Shown: positions 1-8,590, numbered from the stretch's first letter. The stretch is 36,450 bases of DNA from Butyricicoccus sp. (GCA_020025885.1 JAHHRJ010000021.1:1-36450), one strand, 5' to 3'. Numbers and translations: made by a program. The notes: generated by a model from the sequence alone, not told the origin.

Positions 1-102
1 CGCCCGAACCCAACGCTCGGGGAGACTATGTAAGACCTCGCACGGTGCAGGCTGCAGTCAGCGAACCGAGAATCCCCCGGCTTTAGCCGTGGGGAGTGTC
101 AA
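1..102 (+). mobile_element. Right end of an IS200/IS605-family element (partial)
   Basis: The sequence shows a hairpin at 73-95: TCCCC-CGGC, loop TTTA, GCCG, an unpaired T at 90, then GGGGA. It is followed by TCAA at 99-102. A subterminal hairpin with one extrahelical T next to a TCAA cleavage site is characteristic of IS200/IS605 right ends. The GC-rich structured stretch at 1-72 resembles the 3' portion of tnpB-associated (omega) RNA regions, but no transposase is inside the window. The end abuts the last codons of the DUF3006 gene. Strand is inferred from the end structure. The rest of the element would lie upstream of position 1. Confidence 0.6.
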
Positions 103-323
103 TTATCGCCGAGAATGCGTTCGAACCGACGGCGGCTGGTTGCTTCACGGCGTGCAGTTTCTTCTTCGTCGAGCTCTAGGATGCGGTCGCCCTCATACCA
201 GACGACCATACCTTCACCAGCCATTGCAGGGGCATGGCTGCGGTGGATTTGGATCATACCATGATCGGTCTCAAGAATGATAAAGTTGCCTTCAAACCGA
301 TCGATAATTGCTTGTTCTTTCAT
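99..323 (-). CDS. DUF3006 family protein
   Basis: A 74-residue protein that matches the DUF3006 pattern: an N-terminal IDRFEG-like start, a short beta-rich body, and a charged EEETARREA-type helix. Family members typically sit beside ComEC-like metallo-beta-lactamase-fold proteins, as here. Its biochemical role is unknown. The start ATG overlaps the stop of the upstream hydrolase by 4 bp (ATGA), so translation is probably coupled. The stop codon (TGA, complement of 99-101) coincides with the TCAA terminus of the IS605-type element, so the original C-terminus may have been trimmed by that insertion. Small size and loss of a few residues are both compatible with function. Confidence 0.75.
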   Translation of the reverse strand: MKEQAIIDRFEGNFIILETDHGMIQIHRSHAPAMAGEGMVVWYEGDRILELDEEETARREATSRRRFERILGDN

Positions 324-1201
324 GCGGCGCTTACTCCTTCTTGTTTAATCATTGGATAGATATAGGTGCCTTGTTCGGCGGTACAGTGAATTTGAATCCC
401 ACGTGCGGTCAATTTCTGGATGGTTTTCGGGTGTGGATGCCCATAGTCATTGAATTTACCGCAGGAAATCACAGCGAGACGCGGGTGCGCGGCATCCAAA
501 AATGCATCAGTAGATGATGTATTGCTCCCATGATGCCCCACTTTAAGCACATCACAGGTGAGATCTGGGTGCGTGGCAAGCAGCTCGGTCTCAGCAAGCG
601 TTTCTGCATCACCCATAAACAGCACACGCTGTCCATTTTGTGAAAAAAGAGAAATAATAGAACTATCATTTAAGTTCTCATAAACAGAATCCAGAGGGGG
701 CGCGAGAAAGGTCATCGCGGCATCCTCGCCGAATTGCAGGACTTGCCCCGGTGTGGGGACTTGTACCTGTGTGCCCATTTCCTCGGCGGCATCCAGCATG
801 GATTCATACGCACGAGTATTTGCGGTCTGGCTGGGCAGATACAGTGTCTTTGTCGGGAATTTGCGCAGTACAGCTGCCATGCCTCCAATATGGTCTTCAT
901 GCGCATGGGTGGCAATGGCGGCGGTCAGTTTGGATACGCCTGCTTGCTGCAAATACGTTACGACACGTTCACTGGCTGCTGTCATACCTGCATCAATGAG
1001 AATAGCTTCTGTGCCTGAAACAATAAGGGCGCAATCTCCTTGCCCAACATCCACAAAATGCACCGCGGATGTGGTGACAGAAGTGGGTGCGATACTGCTG
1101 GAAAACCATAGAAATAGCTCATAGCAAACCACAAGGACTGTGAAAATGGAAAATAAAATCACGGTTTTGCGGCTTAGCTTCTGGCGTTCGTGAGATGACA
1201 T
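320..1201 (-). CDS. ComEC/Rec2-like metallo-beta-lactamase-fold hydrolase, membrane anchored
   Basis: The 293-residue product has a short cytoplasmic N-terminus, one membrane segment (about residues 13-34), then an extracytoplasmic metallo-beta-lactamase domain. Visible motifs are VDVGQGDCALI (about 50-60), the metal site THAHEDHIGG (H99, H101, D103, H104), a later MGDAE aspartate, and HHGSNTSST. This is the stand-alone C-terminal domain of the competence protein ComEC; the ComEC channel domain is absent. Such proteins are suspected nucleases or phosphodiesterases, but the substrate is unproven. I chose the ATG at 1201 because GAGGAG lies 10 bases upstream; a TTG six codons earlier lies directly on that site. 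It forms a two-gene operon with DUF3006. Confidence 0.82.
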   Translation of the reverse strand: MSSHERQKLSRKTVILFSIFTVLVVCYELFLWFSSSIAPTSVTTSAVHFVDVGQGDCALIVSGTEAILIDAGMTAASERVVTYLQQAGVSKLTAAIATHAHEDHIGGMAAVLRKFPTKTLYLPSQTANTRAYESMLDAAEEMGTQVQVPTPGQVLQFGEDAAMTFLAPPLDSVYENLNDSSIISLFSQNGQRVLFMGDAETLAETELLATHPDLTCDVLKVGHHGSNTSSTDAFLDAAHPRLAVISCGKFNDYGHPHPKTIQKLTARGIQIHCTAEQGTYIYPMIKQEGVSAA

Positions 1202-1221
1202 GTGGGTTCGGCTCCTCAAAT

Positions 1222-1386
1222 TACAGGCTATCTGAAAAGTCGAAATTCTGGTCTTTTTCTACAATGAGCGGCATGTGATGCGTTAAAAATACGCGGAATC
1301 CATCAAGGATTCCTGCATTTTTTGTCTTGCATCTACGTACTCACCGGGGAAAATTCGTCGATTTCTTTGTTTTCAGATACGCCCTA
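1222..1386 (-). repeat. Family 1 TA-flanked inverted-end repeat, copy A
   Basis: A 161-bp non-coding element (1224-1384) lies between TA dinucleotides at 1222-1223 and 1385-1386. The left end CAGGCTATCTGAAAA and the right end TTTTCAGATACGCCC are imperfect inverted repeats. Read on the minus strand it aligns end to end with copies at 17028 and 24972, including the internal AATCC-TTGAT-GGATT hairpin (1297-1311). No reading frame is present, so this is a MITE-like passenger; TA duplication suggests mobilisation by an IS630/Tc1-mariner-type transposase (inference). It ends 20 bp upstream of the hydrolase ATG and so fills its 5' leader. Confidence 0.75.
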
Positions 1387-1402
1387 GAATCTGCTCAAAG
1401 TC

Positions 1403-1432
1403 ATTATACAATGGTAAGCGGTTTTTGTGCAA
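1403..1432 (-). promoter_or_regulatory. Candidate promoter for the hydrolase-DUF3006 operon
   Basis: On the minus strand a perfect TATAAT (complement of 1403-1408) is preceded by TTGCAC (complement of 1427-1432) with an 18-bp spacer. A transcript starting about 1396 would run through repeat copy A before reaching the ATG at 1201. Confidence 0.5.
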
Positions 1433-1451
1433 GTAACACAGAAAAAACCGC
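1418..1451 (-). terminator. Possible weak terminator hairpin after the proBA-CYTH operon
   Basis: GCGGTTTTT (1418-1426) and AAAAACCGC (1443-1451) form a 9-bp inverted repeat just beyond the CYTH gene. There is no clear T-run after it on the minus strand. It overlaps the candidate -35 region of the next operon, so its role is uncertain. Confidence 0.3.
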
Positions 1452-1511
1452 GATAAATTTGTAGGGTTGGTAAGAAAATATACGATTCTCAAAAAGGCAT
1501 TTTCACACTTT

Positions 1512-2099
1512 TCACAAGGAAAGTGCACGCGCCAGTTTCGAGCGTGGTTCGGCATGGAGGGCAAAGCGTTCAGCAAGCGCTTTGCAGGCTAACTCAAACA
1601 TTGCAATATCTCCGGATTTGTATTCGCATTCGATTTCGCAAAATGCAAGGTCATGTGCGTTATTGATCAAATGCCCTTGGTCAAAGGAAAGTTCTGCACA
1701 AAACTGTTCCGTTTCCCAGAGAATGGGATGGCGCAGAAAAGACACCTGTGCGATCGCGATGAGAGATTCCCCTTGGAGGGTTTCACAAAGCGCGGCAGGT
1801 GCACCCACAGAGACCAGTTTAGAAAGTCCTTCGGTCAGGGTGTCCGCAGGACATTCGTATTCTTCGTGCACATGCAAGCCATTTTGTGCGGCGTTGCGCC
1901 GCTTCATACAACAGACCGTTTCTGCATTTTCACGGCGCAGGCGCAAGCCGATTTTTTGATCCCGAAGCATGCCATCGGCGGTGTCAAAATAGATTGCGTC
2001 CATAGAGATTGGGAAAACAGTGTTGGGGTCAAGCGAAAGTGCGGCACAGATATTCGTAAACTGTTCTCTGTCAGCCGCCCATTTATATTCACGTTCCAT
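1512..2099 (-). CDS. CYTH domain protein (triphosphate tunnel metalloenzyme superfamily)
   Basis: A 195-residue protein beginning MEREYKW, which supplies the ExExK signature (E2, E4, K6) of the CYTH superfamily. Further tunnel-lining features are visible: the IYFDT strand near residue 37, GLRLRREN with paired arginines near 51-58, and a CMKRR basic strand. Family members hydrolyse inorganic triphosphate, thiamine triphosphate or make cAMP; the sequence alone does not choose between them, though triphosphatase is the usual activity in Clostridia. The start overlaps the proA stop by one base (TAATG), so it is the third cistron of a proB-proA-CYTH operon. The link with proline synthesis is positional only. 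Confidence 0.75.
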   Translation of the reverse strand: MEREYKWAADREQFTNICAALSLDPNTVFPISMDAIYFDTADGMLRDQKIGLRLRRENAETVCCMKRRNAAQNGLHVHEEYECPADTLTEGLSKLVSVGAPAALCETLQGESLIAIAQVSFLRHPILWETEQFCAELSFDQGHLINNAHDLAFCEIECEYKSGDIAMFELACKALAERFALHAEPRSKLARALSL

Positions 2100-3346
2100 T
2101 AGCGCACCTGCCCATTTCCAAAGATTACATATTTTTGTGCGGTGAGGGCTTCCAGTCCCATCGGACCACGTGCATGCAGCTTTTGGGTGGAAATACCAAT
2201 TTCGGCACCAAAGCCAAACGCAAAGCCGTCGGTAAAACGGGTGGAGGCGTTGACATAGACGGCGGCAGCATCCACTTCATCGGTAAACTGCTGTGCGGCA
2301 GAATAGGATTCTGTCACAATGCACTCAGAATGTCCGGTGTTATAGCGGTTGATATGCTCGATCGCGTCTTCCAAGGTGTCTGCGATTTTGACGGAAATCT
2401 CATACCCCAGATATTCCTTGGCATAATCGGTCTCAGTTGCAGGCAGGACAGAATCGCCTAGGATTTCCATGGTACGCGGACAGCCGTGCAGGATGACGCC
2501 GTGCGGAGCGAGTACTTTGGCGGCAAGTGGGAGAAATGTTTCCGCAACGTCTTTGTGTACCAGCAGGCTTTCTGCTGCATTGCATACGGAAATGCGCTGG
2601 CATTTTGCGTTTTCTAGAATACGCGCCGCCATATCCAAATCTGCCTGTGCATCCACATAAATATGGCAATTTCCGGTTCCGGTCTCGATCACAGGGACGG
2701 TTGCATTTTCTACCACAGAGCGAATAAGTCCAGCACCGCCGCGTGGGATGAGGACATCCAGATAGCCATTCAGCCGCATCATCTGGGTCGCGCTCTCACG
2801 TGAGGTATCCTCGACCAGATTGATGGCATCCGCAGGCAGCTCGCAAGCGGTCAGTGCTTGGCGCATGAGGTCAGCAAGGCACTTGGAAGAGTGAAATGCT
2901 TCTTTGCCGCCGCGCAGGATACAAGCAGAACCAGCCTTGAAACAGAGTGCTGCTGCATCCACCGTCACGTTGGGGCGTGCCTCGTAGATCATACCGACCA
3001 CACCCATGGGCACACGGCGCAGACCGATGCGCAGTCCGTTTGGGCGCGTATGCTGCCAGAGCACTTCGCCGATTGGGTCGGGCAGTGCGGCAACTTGTCG
3101 GCAGCCTTCCGCGATATCCGCAATGCGTGATTCGGTCAGTGTCAGGCGATCAATGAGTCCGGCATTTTGCCCATTTTCTTGTGCCGCCGCAATATCCAGC
3201 TGATTGGCAGCGAGAATTGCAGGTGTGTTTTGCATCAAGGTGTCTGCAATTGCATACAGACCGCGCTGTTTCTCCGTTGCGCCCAAACGCGCAACGATGG
3301 ATTTTGCTCTGCGTGCCGCTTCGGCAATGGTTATAAGATCACGCAT
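2099..3346 (-). CDS. proA: Glutamate-5-semialdehyde dehydrogenase (gamma-glutamyl phosphate reductase)
   Basis: ProA reduces gamma-glutamyl phosphate to glutamate-5-semialdehyde with NADPH, the second step of proline synthesis. The product is 415 residues from the chosen start (MRDLITIAEAARRAK), the normal family length. It carries the aldehyde-dehydrogenase-like fold, with GMIYEARPNVTVDAA, CILRGGKEA, the catalytic cysteine in ISVCNAAESLL, and TGNCHIYVD. I chose the ATG at 3346 over an upstream in-frame start at 3379 because AGAAGG lies just ahead of it and because 3379 would overlap proB far more. It overlaps the proB end by 8 bp, which fits the ProB-ProA channelling complex known in other bacteria. 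Confidence 0.95.
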   Translation of the reverse strand: MRDLITIAEAARRAKSIVARLGATEKQRGLYAIADTLMQNTPAILAANQLDIAAAQENGQNAGLIDRLTLTESRIADIAEGCRQVAALPDPIGEVLWQHTRPNGLRIGLRRVPMGVVGMIYEARPNVTVDAAALCFKAGSACILRGGKEAFHSSKCLADLMRQALTACELPADAINLVEDTSRESATQMMRLNGYLDVLIPRGGAGLIRSVVENATVPVIETGTGNCHIYVDAQADLDMAARILENAKCQRISVCNAAESLLVHKDVAETFLPLAAKVLAPHGVILHGCPRTMEILGDSVLPATETDYAKEYLGYEISVKIADTLEDAIEHINRYNTGHSECIVTESYSAAQQFTDEVDAAAVYVNASTRFTDGFAFGFGAEIGISTQKLHARGPMGLEALTAQKYVIFGNGQVR

Positions 3347-4151
3347 GTTCCGCCTTCTTTCTCTTAAATAATGTGCCAACCTTTTTGCCGGCTACGATGT
3401 CATAAAGCACTTCTACGTTGTCCCCCTTGGTGATAAGCATAGAGACACCATTCTCCATGCAGATTTCTGCGGCAGAGAGCTTAGTCGCCATACCACCTGT
3501 GCCGCCCTCCGTGCCAGGACCGCCTGCAATGGCGCGCAGGTCATCGTTGATGGCTTCCACACGGGAAATGAGCCGTGCATCGGGGTTGGCACGGGGGTCT
3601 TCGCTGTAAAGTCCTTCGATATCGGTGAAGATGATGAGCAGATCAGCATGACAGAGCTGTGCCACAACAGCGGAAAGGGTATCATTGTCTCCGAATGTTT
3701 CCACGCGGTTGAGCTCTTCTGTGGAAACAACATCGTTTTCATTGACGATTGGCACAACACCCGTGCGCAGAAGGACATCGAAGGTGCCTTCTACATTGGC
3801 ATAATGCTCGGGCGATGCAATGTTATGGCGCGTCAGCAGCACTTGTGCCACGGTAACGCCGTATTCTAAAAACATTTTGTCATAAATATGCATGAGCTCA
3901 CACTGTCCAACTGCGGCAGCTGCCTGCTTCATGCGCATGTCAGTGGGGCGGGCAGTGATGCCCAATTTGTTGAGTCCAACACCAACTGCGCCAGAGGAAA
4001 CCAAAACCAGCTCAAAACCGCGATTGTGCAGGTCAGAAATGACGCGCACCAGATGTTCAATGCAGCGGATATTCAGTTTGCCATTGGGGTAAGTCAGCGA
4101 GGAGGTGCCGATTTTGAGCACCAAGCGGCGCGCATCGGAACGAATTGACAT
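3339..4151 (-). CDS. proB: Glutamate 5-kinase, short form without PUA domain
   Basis: ProB phosphorylates the gamma-carboxyl of glutamate with ATP, the committed step of proline synthesis. The 270-residue product is the amino-acid-kinase domain alone: VLKIGTSSLT near the start, VSSGAVGVG (about 51-59), the NENDVV segment, FGDNDTLSA, and a GTGGMATK nucleotide site. The C-terminal PUA domain of E. coli-type ProB (about 367 residues) is missing, as in some Firmicutes. Glutamate kinase is usually feedback-inhibited by proline, but inhibition here cannot be judged. AAAGGAG lies about 8 bases before the ATG. It is first in the proB-proA-CYTH operon. Confidence 0.95.
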   Translation of the reverse strand: MSIRSDARRLVLKIGTSSLTYPNGKLNIRCIEHLVRVISDLHNRGFELVLVSSGAVGVGLNKLGITARPTDMRMKQAAAAVGQCELMHIYDKMFLEYGVTVAQVLLTRHNIASPEHYANVEGTFDVLLRTGVVPIVNENDVVSTEELNRVETFGDNDTLSAVVAQLCHADLLIIFTDIEGLYSEDPRANPDARLISRVEAINDDLRAIAGGPGTEGGTGGMATKLSAAEICMENGVSMLITKGDNVEVLYDIVAGKKVGTLFKRKKAEHA

Positions 4152-4334
4152 GGAAAAAACTCCTTTAATTCTATAAAAGTACGGATAATTTTATTTTATC
4201 ATAGGAGCACAGCGGAAACAAGGTGAAGAAGCCTTTGGAACATACATCGGTTGTGAATGTTGTTACACAAAATGGGGGATCGGCAGGATGATACAGATAA
4301 TGTGAAAAAATCCCAAATTCTATCTGAAATCTGG

Positions 4335-4363
4335 GTGCGATGGCGTAAAAAATATGATATAAT
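4335..4363 (+). promoter_or_regulatory. Extended -10 promoter for the zapA-like/mre operon
   Basis: TATAAT at 4358-4363 is preceded by TG at 4355-4356, giving a perfect TGNTATAAT extended -10. The -35 position (4335-4340, GTGCGA) is poor, as is common for extended -10 promoters. The start codon is 43 bp downstream of the -10. Confidence 0.6.
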
Positions 4364-4406
4364 AAAAAATACTCAACCAACGCAACGAACAGGGAGGAAG
4401 ATCGGG

Positions 4407-5912
4407 ATGCAAAACCGTCTCACCGTAAATATCGCCGGACAGCAATTTTCACTGGTTGCAGATGAAACTGAAGCATACATGAAAGAAATTGCAACGATTG
4501 CAGATAAAAAAATCGCAGAAGCAAAGAAGCTCGTCGGAAAAACAGCGTTTTCTGTGGGTGTTTTGGCAACACTGAATATGGCGGATGAGGCTGTAAAGCT
4601 GCACCACCAATGTGAAGAATATCGGGTCATGTGTGAGTCACAGCATGAGGAGATCACACGCCAGAAGAAAGAGCTGTCACATATGAAAGAAGAGCTCAAG
4701 ACCTTGCGTCAGACACGTCCAGACAAAGATCCAGCAGTTTTACTGACCGAGATCAAGCGTCTCAAAAAAGAGCTCGATGAGACGCAGAAAATGCACAGCA
4801 CAGTGTGCGCAGAGTCTGACGCGGAAATGGCACGGCTCAATGAGCAGATCGACGTGCTGGTACAGGAATGTGATGATGCACGTGCAAGCATTGAAGAGGG
4901 CAAGTCTATGGCGTGCAAGGTGGATATCTTAACGCAGGAAAATGATACCTTGCGTGCAGCGCTCAAACAGGCACGTGTTGAGAAAGAGACAGCTGTCAGA
5001 GAACATACCAATTCCCTGCAAAGTGAAGTGGAACAGCTCAATGCAGCACTCGATGCACTGCAAACAAAGGAATCGACCGAGTCGGCAGAGGCACGCAAGC
5101 AGATCAATGCTTTGACACGGGAAAATGCGGAGCTGCGGGCAGCACATGCAAAGGTGGAACCGCTTTGCACAGAAATCAAGATTCTGCAAACGGCACTGGA
5201 TGCCAAAGAAGCACAGGTACGCGAAAACAGTGCACTAAAAACAGAGCTCCAACAACTGCGCACCGAATGTGTACGCAATGACCCTGCACCGTTCCGCGCA
5301 GAGATCGAGCGGCTTCATGCAGTGCTGGAAGAGAAAGAAAAGCAGCTGGAGGAAAATGGACGGCTCAGAGGGCAGATCGAGCAGCTGAGTGCACAGCTTC
5401 AGCAGAATGACCCGACACCGCTCTATACCCAGATCCAGCAGCTGCAAGCAGCACTGAACGACCAGCAGGGGCAGGCGGAAGAAAACAGCCTCCTGCGCGA
5501 AGAAATCCAAAACTTGCGGGATTCCTATGGAGAGGTCTGCCCGAAAATGGAATACAGCCAGCTTGGCGTGGAGCTTGAGCAGGTGAAGAAAGAACTTTCC
5601 AAGGCAAAAATGCAGCTGGCAGGGCGTGAGATCGGTGAGATCGGAGAATTGTGCCGCGAGCTGACGCGATTGCGTGACCTTGAAAAAGAATATAACATGA
5701 TGCAGGATGCACAGCAGGTGCATGCACAGATGGAACAGCTGCGCACAGAGCGAGATGAAGCACGCGAAGCACTCGAAGCGAGCAAGCAAGACATCTCTGC
5801 ATCAGAAGAAGCAAAAGCAGAAATCAAACGACTCAAAGCTGAACTCAATCGGCAGATCCAGATCAATCAGTCTCAGCAAATGCGAGACAAAAAGAAGAAA
5901 GGCGGAAAATAA
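4407..5912 (+). CDS. ZapA-domain protein with long C-terminal coiled coil
   Basis: The first ~75 residues match ZapA, the FtsZ-ring-stabilising protein: LTVNIAGQQFSLVADE, YMKEIATIADKKI, and VLATLNMADEAVKL. ZapA is normally about 85-110 residues; this protein has 501. The rest is an almost unbroken Glu/Gln/Leu-rich coiled coil. Residues 256-384 are three tandem units of exactly 43 residues, two of them ending in NDPxP, which should kink the helix. The start at 4407 follows AGGGAGG; upstream in-frame codons lack a ribosome site and precede the promoter. It overlaps the next gene by one base (TAATG). I infer a cytoplasmic FtsZ-associated filament or spacer; the tail could instead be a separate scaffold. 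Confidence 0.75.
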   Translation: MQNRLTVNIAGQQFSLVADETEAYMKEIATIADKKIAEAKKLVGKTAFSVGVLATLNMADEAVKLHHQCEEYRVMCESQHEEITRQKKELSHMKEELKTLRQTRPDKDPAVLLTEIKRLKKELDETQKMHSTVCAESDAEMARLNEQIDVLVQECDDARASIEEGKSMACKVDILTQENDTLRAALKQARVEKETAVREHTNSLQSEVEQLNAALDALQTKESTESAEARKQINALTRENAELRAAHAKVEPLCTEIKILQTALDAKEAQVRENSALKTELQQLRTECVRNDPAPFRAEIERLHAVLEEKEKQLEENGRLRGQIEQLSAQLQQNDPTPLYTQIQQLQAALNDQQGQAEENSLLREEIQNLRDSYGEVCPKMEYSQLGVELEQVKKELSKAKMQLAGREIGEIGELCRELTRLRDLEKEYNMMQDAQQVHAQMEQLRTERDEAREALEASKQDISASEEAKAEIKRLKAELNRQIQINQSQQMRDKKKKGGK

Positions 5913-8005
5913 TGCCCGAACTATTGGCACCGGCAGGCTCTTTTGAGGGCGTTCGTGCAGCGGTACAGAGCGGCGCAAATGCAGTTTACTTGGGGTTTGG
6001 AACCTTCAATGCACGTCGCGGTGCGAAAAATTTTTCACGGGAAGAAATGGCGCAGGCGATCGCATATTGCCGTGCACGCGGCATAAAAACAAATGTTACA
6101 TTTAATATCGTTGCCTTAGACCGAGAGCTGTTTGAGGCGATGGAGGATGTGCGCTTTTTGAACGAAGCGGGCGCAGATGCCCTCATCGTACAGGATGTCG
6201 GCGTTGCAAAGCTGATTCGGGAACATGCACCGGATTTGGAGCTGCATGCCTCCACCCAGATGACCGTGCACACCTTAGACGGTGCACTGGCAGCAAAGGA
6301 AATGGGATTTTCCCGTGTGGTACTGTCGCGCGAGTGCACATTAGAAGAAATTGAAAAAATCACAAGAGAAGCGGATATTGAAACCGAGGTCTTTATTCAT
6401 GGTGCGCTGTGTATGTGCTATTCGGGACAGTGCTATATGTCTGCTGTGATCGGACAGCGTTCGGGCAACCGTGGTATGTGTGCGCAGCCATGCCGCCTGC
6501 CCTATACCTATCAGGATGGCAAAAAGGGCAGTCCGTTGTCGCTCAAGGATTTGTGCGCGTCCAAGTGGATTCCAACACTGACCAAGATGGGGGTTGCATC
6601 GCTCAAAATCGAGGGGCGCATGAAGCGTCCGGAATACAGCGCGATCGTGACCAAGATCTATGCGGATCTGCTGCGTGAACAGCGTGGACCGACCCAAGAG
6701 GAAAATGAGACCCTGCGCAAGGTCTTTTCACGCGATGGCTTTACTGATGGCTATTTGACGGGCAAAGTGGATGAAAAGATGTTTGGCACTAAGACCAATT
6801 TGTCGCTGCAAGAGGTAAAGCCCTTGTATGATGAGGCAGCACGCCGCTTTGCAGAGGGCAAGGAAGCACCGCTTGTACCGATCAAAATTTCTTGTGCAGT
6901 ATCCGAAGATGGGATCACTGTAACCGCAGAGGATGGCGAACATGGTGTGGTGGCAGTCGATCGGGCATCAGTCGAGCGGGCAAACAATCGACCGACCACG
7001 CGTGAAATGCTGGAAAAGAATCTCGTGAAAACAGGCGGCACGCCATTTTTTGTAGATCAAATGGAGATCACCTTGCCGGATGGACGCATGGTGGCAGCTT
7101 CCCGCATCAATGCAGTACGTCGCCAAGCACTCGAAAAGTTGTATGCGCGCCGCGCGGCTGCACCTAAGCGCAGATGGAAACCATATGAAGTTTCACAGAA
7201 TGGTCACAAAAACGCCGCATTTACAGGGTATAATTTAGAAATACATCAGCTGAGTCAAATGACAGAGGCAATGCACAAAAATCGTCCGAATACGATCTAT
7301 GTACCACTTACCGAACTCTATGCACACGTGGAAACCACAGCACAGCTCTGCACACAAGGCTTCCAGCTCGCGGTACAAATGCCGCGTATTTACAGCGACA
7401 AGGAACAGCCGGAAATCGAGCACATGCTGCAAGAAGCACAAAAGACTGGTGTTTCCATCGCCTGCGCCATGAATATTGGACAGGTTCGTTTGCTGCGTCA
7501 AATGGGCTTTGCCGTGCATGGCGGCTTTGGACTCAATGTGTGCAATGGTGCCGCGCTGGAAGCACTCGCAGAACAGGGCGTTACACGACAGACCTTGTCT
7601 TTTGAACTGCGTACCGCACAATTGCGCGATATTGAAAAAACGATCGAGACGGAAATGATCGTATATGGACATTTGCCGCTGATGGTGTTTGAAAACTGTG
7701 CGATCCGTTGCAGAACAGGAAAATGCACCTGTGAGCAGGGACTGACGACACTGACCGACCGCACCGGACAGACCTTTGCGCTGATTCCGGAATTTGGCTG
7801 CCGCAACACGCTGCTTAACAGCAAGCCGCTGTTTTTGGCAGATAAGCCTGATTGGAAAAAGGCTGGCGCGGCATATGGACGCATTTGTCTGACGACCGAA
7901 TCGCCGGAACGTGCAGCAGAAATTTGGAATGCCTATATCGAAGGGTATACACTGGACTTTGCGGACGGTTTCACCCGCGGACTGTATCAGCGCGGCGTAG
8001 AATGA
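5912..8005 (+). CDS. U32 family peptidase-like protein (RlhA/TrhP type RNA hydroxylation factor)
   Basis: A 697-residue U32 protein. The N-terminal TIM-barrel domain starts PELLAPAGSFEG and contains GADALIVQDVG and LHASTQMTVH. The cysteine cluster C167-x6-C174-x15-C190-x3-C194, around HGALCMCYSGQC and GNRGMCAQPC, is the signature of the group and probably binds an iron-sulphur cluster. The C-terminal half matches the extended form with a DUF3656-type domain. Named relatives act in prephenate-dependent hydroxylation of 23S rRNA (RlhA) or tRNA U34 (TrhP); the older label is collagenase-like protease. Which RNA is modified here is not decidable. It is second in the zapA-like operon, an arrangement familiar in Firmicutes. 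Confidence 0.85.
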   Translation: MPELLAPAGSFEGVRAAVQSGANAVYLGFGTFNARRGAKNFSREEMAQAIAYCRARGIKTNVTFNIVALDRELFEAMEDVRFLNEAGADALIVQDVGVAKLIREHAPDLELHASTQMTVHTLDGALAAKEMGFSRVVLSRECTLEEIEKITREADIETEVFIHGALCMCYSGQCYMSAVIGQRSGNRGMCAQPCRLPYTYQDGKKGSPLSLKDLCASKWIPTLTKMGVASLKIEGRMKRPEYSAIVTKIYADLLREQRGPTQEENETLRKVFSRDGFTDGYLTGKVDEKMFGTKTNLSLQEVKPLYDEAARRFAEGKEAPLVPIKISCAVSEDGITVTAEDGEHGVVAVDRASVERANNRPTTREMLEKNLVKTGGTPFFVDQMEITLPDGRMVAASRINAVRRQALEKLYARRAAAPKRRWKPYEVSQNGHKNAAFTGYNLEIHQLSQMTEAMHKNRPNTIYVPLTELYAHVETTAQLCTQGFQLAVQMPRIYSDKEQPEIEHMLQEAQKTGVSIACAMNIGQVRLLRQMGFAVHGGFGLNVCNGAALEALAEQGVTRQTLSFELRTAQLRDIEKTIETEMIVYGHLPLMVFENCAIRCRTGKCTCEQGLTTLTDRTGQTFALIPEFGCRNTLLNSKPLFLADKPDWKKAGAAYGRICLTTESPERAAEIWNAYIEGYTLDFADGFTRGLYQRGVE

Positions 8006-8026
8006 CCGCAGAAAGAGGAGAACAAA

Positions 8027-8590
8027 ATGCAGTTGATTTTAGCTTCCCAGTCGCCACGCAGACAGGAGCTTTTACGCCTGATCACACCAGATTTTACAGT
8101 GTGTCCGGCAGATGTAGATGAAGCGTTGATTGAGGGCGCCAATCTTGCAGACGAGGTGGCAAGACTTGCCGCACAAAAGGCGCAGGCGGTTGCAAAGCAC
8201 CATCCAGAGGCAGTCGTCATCGGTTCGGATACCTTGGTTGTCTGTGATGGACAGGCACTTGGAAAGCCAACCGATACAGCAGATGCACACCGTATGCTGA
8301 CACTCTTATCCGGTCGCACCCATGAGGTGCTGACCGGTCTTGCATTGTGGATCCCTGAAAAACAGGTGATTACAGATACGGTGATCACAACCGTGCATTT
8401 TGCCCCACTGGAAGATGCAGAGATTTTGGCATACATCCAGACAGGAGAACCGATGGACAAGGCAGGCGCGTATGGCATTCAAGGGCTGGGTGCACGCCTG
8501 ATCGAGGGAATCTCAGGAGACTATTATAGTGTGATGGGACTTCCGGTGCGCCGTTTATATGAGCGCATGCGCGAAAATCAGATCGTTTAA
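8027..8590 (+). CDS. maf: Maf-like nucleoside triphosphate pyrophosphatase
   Basis: The 187-residue product starts LILASQSPRRQELL, the nucleotide-binding signature of Maf proteins. It continues with VIGSDTLVVCDGQALGKP, SGRTHEVLTG and DKAGAYGIQGLGA, all diagnostic. Maf hydrolyses dTTP, UTP or modified nucleotides to monophosphates, a house-cleaning activity; overproduction blocks septation in Bacillus. It lies 21 bp after the U32 gene and 16 bp before mreC, the classic maf-mreCD neighbourhood. AGAGGAG precedes the ATG. Confidence 0.93.
   Translation: MQLILASQSPRRQELLRLITPDFTVCPADVDEALIEGANLADEVARLAAQKAQAVAKHHPEAVVIGSDTLVVCDGQALGKPTDTADAHRMLTLLSGRTHEVLTGLALWIPEKQVITDTVITTVHFAPLEDAEILAYIQTGEPMDKAGAYGIQGLGARLIEGISGDYYSVMGLPVRRLYERMRENQIV

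Noticed and set aside
89..280. A 63-codon plus-strand frame over the DUF3006 gene
   Set aside because: It lies antisense to a recognisable gene and begins inside the IS605-type end.
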